NCBI GenBank assembly: GCA_003216465.1
Contig: QCIU01000001.1
Coordinates: 124,001 to 188,000 of the forward strand
DNA length: 64,000 bases
Source: Prochlorococcus sp. AG-402-N10
Lineage (GTDB): Bacteria > Cyanobacteriota > Cyanobacteriia > PCC-6307 > Cyanobiaceae
Direction: 5' to 3'
The position numbers were made by a program, and so were the translations under genes. Below the pieces are notes generated by a model. The model did no database searches, was not told the DNA's origin, and saw nothing but the letters and a program-made list of their open reading frames with translations. Positions 58,933 to 64,000 of this stretch are shown one piece after another (position 1 is the first letter of the stretch; each line of letters starts with the position of its first letter).

Positions 58933-59561
58933 CAACTCTGGAAACCTTAAAATGGGATGGTAAAAAAGCTGGCAACATTGCAATAGATTTAAAAGTTGCC
59001 AAAGAAACTTCTTCTGCAGATTTAATTCATAGAGCCGTGCTTAGACAATTAGCTAATAAAAGACAAGGTACTGCATCTACTTTGACAAGATCTGAAGTCC
59101 GTGGAGGTGGTAGGAAACCATATAAGCAAAAGGGTACTGGCCGAGCTCGTCAAGGATCAATAAGGACTCCATTAAGACCAGGAGGCGGAGTAATCTTTGG
59201 TCCTAAGCCACGTTCCTATAATTTGGATATGAATCGAAAAGAAAGAAGATTGGCTCTTAGAACTGCCCTCATGTCAAGAGTTTCTGATATTAAAGCTGTT
59301 GAAGATTTCGGATCCACATTAGATAAACCCAAAACTAGTGAAATAGTTAATGGTTTATCACGATTAGGTATTGAAAAAACAGAAAAAGTTTTAGTTATTC
59401 TTGATTCCCCTTCTGATGTTATTAAAAAATCAATAAACAATATTGAAAAGGTCAAATTAATTGCTGCAGATCAATTAAATGTCTTTGATATTCTCAACGC
59501 TAATAAGTTAGTTATAGGTCAATCAGCAATAAATAAAATTCAGGAGGTTTATGCATCATGA
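58929..59561 (+). CDS. rplD: 50S ribosomal protein L4
   Basis: 210 residues. L4 lines the exit tunnel and, in E. coli, represses its own operon by binding the leader; whether that holds here is unknown. Its long basic loop [33 protein letters not shown] and [12 protein letters not shown] are visible in parts. A Shine-Dalgarno AAAGGAGG precedes the ATG. Overlaps rplC by 4 and rplW by 4 bases, giving translational coupling. Confidence 0.98.
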   Translation: MTTLETLKWDGKKAGNIAIDLKVAKETSSADLIHRAVLRQLANKRQGTASTLTRSEVRGGGRKPYKQKGTGRARQGSIRTPLRPGGGVIFGPKPRSYNLDMNRKERRLALRTALMSRVSDIKAVEDFGSTLDKPKTSEIVNGLSRLGIEKTEKVLVILDSPSDVIKKSINNIEKVKLIAADQLNVFDILNANKLVIGQSAINKIQEVYAS

Positions 59562-59860
59562 GTAAATTATTTGATTCTCGTTTGGCAGATGTAATTCGTA
59601 AACCCGTAATTACAGAAAAAGCCACAAATGCACTAGACCTTAACCAATATACATTTGAGGTTGATCATAGAGCAGCAAAACCTCAGATAAAGGCAGCAAT
59701 TGAGTCCTTGTTTAGTGTTAAAGTTATAAGAATAAACACTATGAATCCTCCGAGGAGAACAAGAAGAGTCGGTAAATTCTCCGGGAAACGTTCTCAAGTC
59801 AAGAAGGCAATTGTACGTCTTGCTGAGGGAGACAAAATCCAATTATTCCCAGAATCTTAA
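59558..59860 (+). CDS. rplW: 50S ribosomal protein L23
   Basis: 100 residues. L23 sits at the tunnel exit and docks trigger factor and SRP. Motifs: [16 protein letters not shown] at the N-terminus and [34 protein letters not shown] good AGGAGG precedes its ATG, which overlaps the end of rplD by 4 bases. Confidence 0.97.
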   Translation: MSKLFDSRLADVIRKPVITEKATNALDLNQYTFEVDHRAAKPQIKAAIESLFSVKVIRINTMNPPRRTRRVGKFSGKRSQVKKAIVRLAEGDKIQLFPES

Positions 59861-59871
59861 GGATTATTATT

Positions 59872-60735
59872 ATGGCTATTCGTAAATTCAAACCCTATAC
59901 ACCAGGAACTAGACAGAGAGTTGTTACTGACTTTAGTGAGATTACAAGTTCAAAACCAGAAAGATCATTAATAGTTTCCAAGCATAGAGTTAAAGGAAGA
60001 AATAATAGAGGAGTTATAACTTGTCGTCATAGAGGTGGCGGACACAAAAGGCAATATAGATTGGTAGATTTCAGAAGAGATAAAAAAAATATTAATGCTA
60101 AAGTCGCAGCTATTCATTATGATCCGCATAGAAATGCTAGGCTTGCGCTTTTATTTTATGAAGATGGAGAGAAAAGGTATATTATCGCTCCTGCAGGAGT
60201 AAAAGTTGGTCAAAATGTAATTTCTGGCGAGGGTGTTCCAATTGAAGATGGTAATGCAATGCCTCTCTCAGATATGCCATTAGGATCTAATGTTCATTGC
60301 GTGGAACTTTATGCTGGAAGGGGTGCACAAATGGTTAGATCTGCAGGGTCAAGCGCACAACTAATGGCTAAAGAAGGAGATTATGTCGCCTTAAAATTAC
60401 CATCTACAGAAGTAAGATTGGTGAGAAAAGAGTGTTATGCAACTTTAGGTGAAGTTGGCAATTCTGAAATACGTAATACTAGTTTAGGAAAGGCTGGGAG
60501 AAGAAGATGGCTCGGTAGAAGACCCCAAGTAAGAGGAAGTGTAATGAACCCATGTGATCATCCACATGGAGGAGGAGAGGGAAAAGCTCCAATTGGTCGA
60601 GCAGGCCCTGTAACTCCCTGGGGTAAACCAGCTCTCGGATTAAAGACTCGCAAAAAGAACAAGCCAAGTAATAAATTAGTTGTTCGAAGACGACGTCGTA
60701 TCTCTAAGAGGAGTAGAGGAGGAAGAGATTCTTGA
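59872..60735 (+). CDS. rplB: 50S ribosomal protein L2
   Basis: 287 residues. L2 is essential for subunit association and peptidyl transfer. Recognised by [51 protein letters not shown], and the C-terminal [19 protein letters not shown] with the histidine in the conserved loop. Starts 11 bases after rplW with a weak AAGGA. Confidence 0.98.
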   Translation: MAIRKFKPYTPGTRQRVVTDFSEITSSKPERSLIVSKHRVKGRNNRGVITCRHRGGGHKRQYRLVDFRRDKKNINAKVAAIHYDPHRNARLALLFYEDGEKRYIIAPAGVKVGQNVISGEGVPIEDGNAMPLSDMPLGSNVHCVELYAGRGAQMVRSAGSSAQLMAKEGDYVALKLPSTEVRLVRKECYATLGEVGNSEIRNTSLGKAGRRRWLGRRPQVRGSVMNPCDHPHGGGEGKAPIGRAGPVTPWGKPALGLKTRKKNKPSNKLVVRRRRRISKRSRGGRDS

Positions 60736-60773
60736 TTACTACTATTTCTATTTCTTTATCAATTTTATAAATC

Positions 60774-61049
60774 ATGGGACGTTCATTAAAAAAAGGACCT
60801 TTTATAGCCGATAGTTTGCTTAAAAAGGTAGAAAAGCAAAACACTGATAATGATAAATCAGTCATTAAAACATGGTCTAGATCTTCGACTATTCTTCCTG
60901 TAATGATTGGTCATACTATTGCTGTACATAATGGCAAAGCTCATATTCCAGTTTTTATAACTGAACAAATGATTGGTCATAAATTAGGAGAATTCGCTCC
61001 TACCAGAACCTATCGTGGACATTTAAGAGACAAAAAGGGGGCTAGATAA
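60774..61049 (+). CDS. rpsS: 30S ribosomal protein S19
   Basis: 91 residues. S19 lies in the 30S head and contacts S13 and tRNA. Family blocks: [11 protein letters not shown] at the N-terminus, [23 protein letters not shown], and [22 protein letters not shown]. RimM, encoded earlier in the window, binds this protein. It starts 38 bases after rplB and abuts rplV. Confidence 0.98.
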   Translation: MGRSLKKGPFIADSLLKKVEKQNTDNDKSVIKTWSRSSTILPVMIGHTIAVHNGKAHIPVFITEQMIGHKLGEFAPTRTYRGHLRDKKGAR

Positions 61050-61436
61050 ATGACAAAAACACCTGAAATCACAAAAACTGCTATTGCTCATGGAAAGTAT
61101 ATCCGTGGCTCCGCATCAAAAGTAAGGAGAGTGCTTGATCAAATTAGAGGCAAATCTTACAGAGATGCACTGATTATGTTGGAATTCATGCCATATAGAT
61201 CTACGGATCCTATTACTAAAGTTTTAAGATCTGCCGTGGCAAATGCAGAACATAATTTAGGAATGGATCCATCCTCTTTATTTATATCTTCTGCTTCAGC
61301 TGATAATGGCCCTGTGATGAAAAGATTTAGACCAAGAGCTCAAGGGCGAGCTTTCTCTATCAAAAAACAGACTTGCCATATTAGTATTTCTGTTGAATCT
61401 GCTCCTAAACAAACTATTACGGAGGAACAAAACTAA
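61050..61436 (+). CDS. rplV: 50S ribosomal protein L22
   Basis: 128 residues. L22 lines the exit tunnel. Family blocks: [39 protein letters not shown], and the loop [23 protein letters not shown] Shine-Dalgarno for rpsC (GGAGG) lies near its end, and the two genes overlap by one base. Confidence 0.97.
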   Translation: MTKTPEITKTAIAHGKYIRGSASKVRRVLDQIRGKSYRDALIMLEFMPYRSTDPITKVLRSAVANAEHNLGMDPSSLFISSASADNGPVMKRFRPRAQGRAFSIKKQTCHISISVESAPKQTITEEQN

Positions 61437-62167
61437 TGGGGAATAAAATTAATCCATCGGGTCTTAGGTTAGGTATTACCCAAGAACATCGTTCAAAATG
61501 GTTCGCAAATTCTAAAACTTATCCAATTCTTCTTCAAGAGGATTATAAGATTCGCACCTTCATACAAAAGAAGTATGGCGCAGCTGGAATTAGCGATGTA
61601 TTAATAGCAAGAAAAGCCGATCAGTTAGAACTTGAATTGAAAACAGCTAGACCTGGAGTCATAGTAGGAAGGCAAGGAAGTGGTATTGAAGAATTAAGAT
61701 CAGGTATACAAAAAACTATAGGTGATAGAACAAGACAAGTTAGAATTAATGTAGTAGAAGTTGAAAGAGTTGATGCAGACGCGTTTTTACTAGCTGAATA
61801 TATTGCACAACAATTAGAAAAAAGAGTTGCATTTAGAAGAACTATAAGAATGGCTTTGCAAAGAGCACAAAGAGCTGGAGTGATTGGTTTGAAAGTACAA
61901 GTAGGAGGAAGACTTAATGGCGCAGAAATAGCTAGAACTGAGTGGACTAGAGAAGGTAGAGTTCCTCTTCATACTTTGAGAGCTGAGATAGATTATGCAA
62001 TACGAGAAGCTAACACAACGTATGGTGTTTTAGGAATAAAAGTTTGGGTTTTTAAAGGAGAGGTTCTTCCTAAAGAAGAACAATCTATTCCTGTTGGTGC
62101 TATTCCAAAGAGGAAAGCTAGTCGAAGGCCTCAGCAATTTGAGGATCGTTCAAATGAGAATTCATAG
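61436..62167 (+). CDS. rpsC: 30S ribosomal protein S3
   Basis: 243 residues. S3 is part of the mRNA entry helicase region. It has [24 protein letters not shown] (split here), a KH domain with [15 protein letters not shown] (the GxxG loop), and the C-terminal domain [27 protein letters not shown] Ser/Arg/Pro-rich tail ends the protein. GGAGG precedes its ATG. Confidence 0.98.
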   Translation: MGNKINPSGLRLGITQEHRSKWFANSKTYPILLQEDYKIRTFIQKKYGAAGISDVLIARKADQLELELKTARPGVIVGRQGSGIEELRSGIQKTIGDRTRQVRINVVEVERVDADAFLLAEYIAQQLEKRVAFRRTIRMALQRAQRAGVIGLKVQVGGRLNGAEIARTEWTREGRVPLHTLRAEIDYAIREANTTYGVLGIKVWVFKGEVLPKEEQSIPVGAIPKRKASRRPQQFEDRSNENS

Positions 62168-62177
62168 GAGGTAAAAA

Positions 62178-62660
62178 ATGCTTAGTCCAAAACGTACTAA
62201 ATTCCGTAAACAACATAGAGGCAGGATGAAAGGAGTTGCGTCTAAGGGTAATAAAATAGCTTTTGGTCAGTTTGCTTTACAAGCTCAAGATTGTGGGTGG
62301 GTAACTGCACGTCAGATTGAAGCTAGCAGAAGAGCAATGACAAGGTATATAAAACGTGGTGGAAAAATATGGATTCGCATTTTTCCAGATAAACCAGTCA
62401 CTATGAGACCAGCAGAAACTAGGATGGGCTCAGGAAAAGGAAATCCAGAGTTCTGGGTTGCCGTTGTAAAACCTGGAAGAATCTTATTTGAAATGGGGGG
62501 TGAAGAAATTACAGAAGAAATAGCTAAAGAAGCTATGCGCCTTGCCCAATATAAATTACCTGTAAAAACAAAGTTTATTTCTAGTGATAAAATTCTAAAT
62601 AATGATACAAAATTAGATTTAAAGATTGAGAAAGAGTCTAAAGAGGAGGTTAAACAATGA
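62178..62660 (+). CDS. rplP: 50S ribosomal protein L16
   Basis: 160 residues, with a 20-residue longer acidic/basic tail than the usual 138-143. L16 positions the A-site tRNA. Core motifs: [24 protein letters not shown] at the start, [68 protein letters not shown] (in parts). Preceded by GGAGG with a 5-base spacer. Overlaps rpmC by 4 bases. Confidence 0.97.
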   Translation: MLSPKRTKFRKQHRGRMKGVASKGNKIAFGQFALQAQDCGWVTARQIEASRRAMTRYIKRGGKIWIRIFPDKPVTMRPAETRMGSGKGNPEFWVAVVKPGRILFEMGGEEITEEIAKEAMRLAQYKLPVKTKFISSDKILNNDTKLDLKIEKESKEEVKQ

Positions 62661-62875
62661 AAAACTCAGAATCTATAAAAGAATTTAAAAAATTTAATTC
62701 TTCTCAAATAACTGAAAAAATTGACCAATTGCGGAAAGATCTTTTCGACTTGAGATTCAAACAGGCTACTAGACAGCTTAATGAAACTCATAAATTTAGA
62801 ATTATTAAGAAACAAGTTGCACAACTACTTACTCTTAGTAAAAGTCAATCTATTTCTCAAAAATCTACTGATTAA
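62657..62875 (+). CDS. rpmC: 50S ribosomal protein L29
   Basis: 72 residues. A two-helix protein at the tunnel exit that contacts L23. The signature [36 protein letters not shown] is clear in parts. A strong AGGAGG sits before the ATG, which overlaps the end of rplP. Confidence 0.97.
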   Translation: MKNSESIKEFKKFNSSQITEKIDQLRKDLFDLRFKQATRQLNETHKFRIIKKQVAQLLTLSKSQSISQKSTD

Positions 62876-62883
62876 TTATTACT

Positions 62884-63150
62884 ATGGCACTTAAAGAAAG
62901 AATTGGTACTGTTGTGAGCGACAAAATGGATAAAACAGTCGTTGTTGCTGTAATCAATAGATATCCTCATCCAACTTATAAAAAAATTGTGAGTCGAACC
63001 ACTCGTTATAAAGCACATGATCCAGAAAATATATGTGTTTTAGGCGATCGCGTTAAAATAAAAGAAACTAGACCACTAAGTGCTCATAAAAGATGGGCAA
63101 TAGATGAAATTCTAAATAAAACAATCAAGATTAAGGAGGATAAAAAATGA
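62884..63150 (+). CDS. rpsQ: 30S ribosomal protein S17
   Basis: 88 residues. A primary rRNA-binding protein of the 30S body. Recognised by the OB-fold motif [33 protein letters not shown], followed by [17 protein letters not shown]. Starts 8 bases after rpmC and overlaps rplN by 4 bases. Confidence 0.98.
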   Translation: MALKERIGTVVSDKMDKTVVVAVINRYPHPTYKKIVSRTTRYKAHDPENICVLGDRVKIKETRPLSAHKRWAIDEILNKTIKIKEDKK

Positions 63151-63512
63151 TTCAACAAGAAACCTATTTAACTGTCGCAGATAACAGCGGAGCAAAAAGA
63201 CTTCAATGTATTAGGGTCTTAGGCTCAAACAGAAGATATGCACATGTTGGTGATGTTGTAGTTGCATCGGTGAAAGATGCATTACCAAATATGGGCGTCA
63301 AAAAATCTGATGTAGTTAAAGCAGTCATTGTAAGGACTAGACATACATTAAGAAGAAACACAGGTAACTCAATACGTTTTGATGATAATGCAGCTGTTTT
63401 AATTAACGAAGATAAGAATCCAAAAGGCACAAGAGTCTTTGGTCCAGTTGCAAGGGAATTGCGTGATCGTAATTTTACAAAGATTGTTTCTTTAGCTCCG
63501 GAGGTTATTTAA
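63147..63512 (+). CDS. rplN: 50S ribosomal protein L14
   Basis: 121 residues. L14 forms a bridge to the 30S subunit. Blocks: [26 protein letters not shown] (split), [54 protein letters not shown] precedes its ATG. It abuts rplX. Confidence 0.98.
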   Translation: MIQQETYLTVADNSGAKRLQCIRVLGSNRRYAHVGDVVVASVKDALPNMGVKKSDVVKAVIVRTRHTLRRNTGNSIRFDDNAAVLINEDKNPKGTRVFGPVARELRDRNFTKIVSLAPEVI

Positions 63513-63869
63513 ATGTTGGATTCAGTAAAACAAAAGAAAAACTCCAAACGAATAAAAATGAGAATTAAAACAGGAGATTTAGTCAAAGTTATTAACGGTA
63601 AAGAGAAGGGAAAGACTGGTGAAGTTTTAAAAACTATTCCGCTGGAAAATAGAGTTATTGTTAAGGGGATTAATCTCAGGACCAAGCATGTTAAACCCAC
63701 ACAAGAAGGAGAAAGCGGAAGGATATTGACAGAAGAAGCATCAATGCATGCTTCTAATGTAATGTTTTTTTCTAAGGAAAAAAATGTAATAAGTAAGATA
63801 GAATTCTTTATTGATAAAGAAGGAATAAAAAAAAGGAGACTTAAAAAAACTGGTGAATTAATTGATTAA
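63513..63869 (+). CDS. rplX: 50S ribosomal protein L24
   Basis: 118 residues. L24 is an assembly initiator. The KOW motif is [21 protein letters not shown], followed by [15 protein letters not shown]. The N-terminus carries 15 extra residues ([15 protein letters not shown]) before the alternative ATG at 63558; a strong GGAGG before 63513 supports the longer form. The tail [26 protein letters not shown]-like end is basic. Confidence 0.96.
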   Translation: MLDSVKQKKNSKRIKMRIKTGDLVKVINGKEKGKTGEVLKTIPLENRVIVKGINLRTKHVKPTQEGESGRILTEEASMHASNVMFFSKEKNVISKIEFFIDKEGIKKRRLKKTGELID

Positions 63870-63944
63870 ATTATTCATCAAAAATGAGAATTCAAAGTTC
63901 TTATTACTCAATTCTGACAAAGACCAGAATTAACTTCAAACATC

Positions 63945-64000
63945 ATGACTCTTAAAACTCGCTACAAAGAAGCAATAAGACCGAAACTTTTAAAAGATCT
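63945..64000 (+). CDS. rplE: 50S ribosomal protein L5, N-terminal fragment
   Basis: The gene begins at ATG 63945 and runs off the window; only 18 codons are visible, reading MTLKTRYKEAIRPKLLKD. The placement after rplX and the L5-type start (LKTRYKE-I-PKL) support the call. L5 binds 5S rRNA and P-site tRNA. The 75-base gap from rplX is the longest in the operon. Confidence 0.85.
   Translation, partial: MTLKTRYKEAIRPKLLKD

Overview
The window reads as chromosome of a high-light-type Prochlorococcus (marine picocyanobacterium). By eye it is strongly AT-rich (roughly one third G+C), with very short intergenic gaps, many overlapping genes and frequent TTG starts. Its gene set is cyanobacterial: psaC, psaD, NDH-1 subunits ndhS and ndhN, cyanobacterial-type gshA, the thylakoid CAAD protein, crtH carotenoid isomerase, ldpA, and a ho1-pebA-pebB phycobilin operon. 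Nothing looks transferred: there are no insertion sequences, prophage genes, integrases or CRISPR arrays, and base composition is even throughout. The species call is inference from gene content and protein similarity recalled from the clade; no rRNA lies in the window.

Layout. 1-2434: end of ruvB, a secreted TPR protein, an M20 amidohydrolase and a small membrane protein. 2503-7929: TPP riboswitch and thiC, then the minus-strand acpP-fabF-tktA group, then psaC. 8013-12866: glmS, rimM, ndhS, rnc, the RNase P RNA, tRNA-Arg(CCU) and two conserved hypotheticals. 12859-21525: glycogen phosphorylase, a CPA2 antiporter followed by a co-directional hydrolase, sugar-phosphate mutarotase-like protein and four-carbon acid sugar kinase-like protein, then icd. 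21739-28529: ho1-pebA-pebB, a small tyrosine phosphatase, fused panC-cmk, purM and two hypotheticals. 28530-28959 is the largest gene-free stretch.

28960-36899: tRNA-Cys, an LpxB-related protein, a RNase D-like exonuclease, a CCB1-like protein, hemF, mrp, rodA and a histidine-kinase-like protein. 37010-43604: psaD, trpE, gshA, ppc and a GNAT-like protein. 43616-48615: tRNA-Arg(CCG), recF, speD, a LarE-type PP-loop protein, a double-domain CobO and a ThiF/MoeB-rhodanese protein. 48904-58003: CAAD protein, fructosamine-kinase-like protein, crtH, tyrA, a degenerate helicase-like protein, recA, a HAD phosphatase, tRNA-Gln, ldpA and ndhN. 58279-64000: the ribosomal protein operon rplC-D-W-B, rpsS, rplV, rpsC, rplP, rpmC, rpsQ, rplN, rplX, rplE (cut).

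Most of the window is core metabolism and information processing. I did not find a convincing new multi-gene system. The best leads are: two genes (recF and the LpxB-like gene) with no ATG/GTG/TTG available and both starting just after an opposite-strand tRNA; AT-rich inverted repeats sitting on the stop codons at several tail-to-tail gene junctions; a helicase-like and a histidine-kinase-like protein that appear to have lost nucleotide-binding motifs; a tandem CobO; an orphan LarE; and structured leaders before rplC and the CAAD gene.
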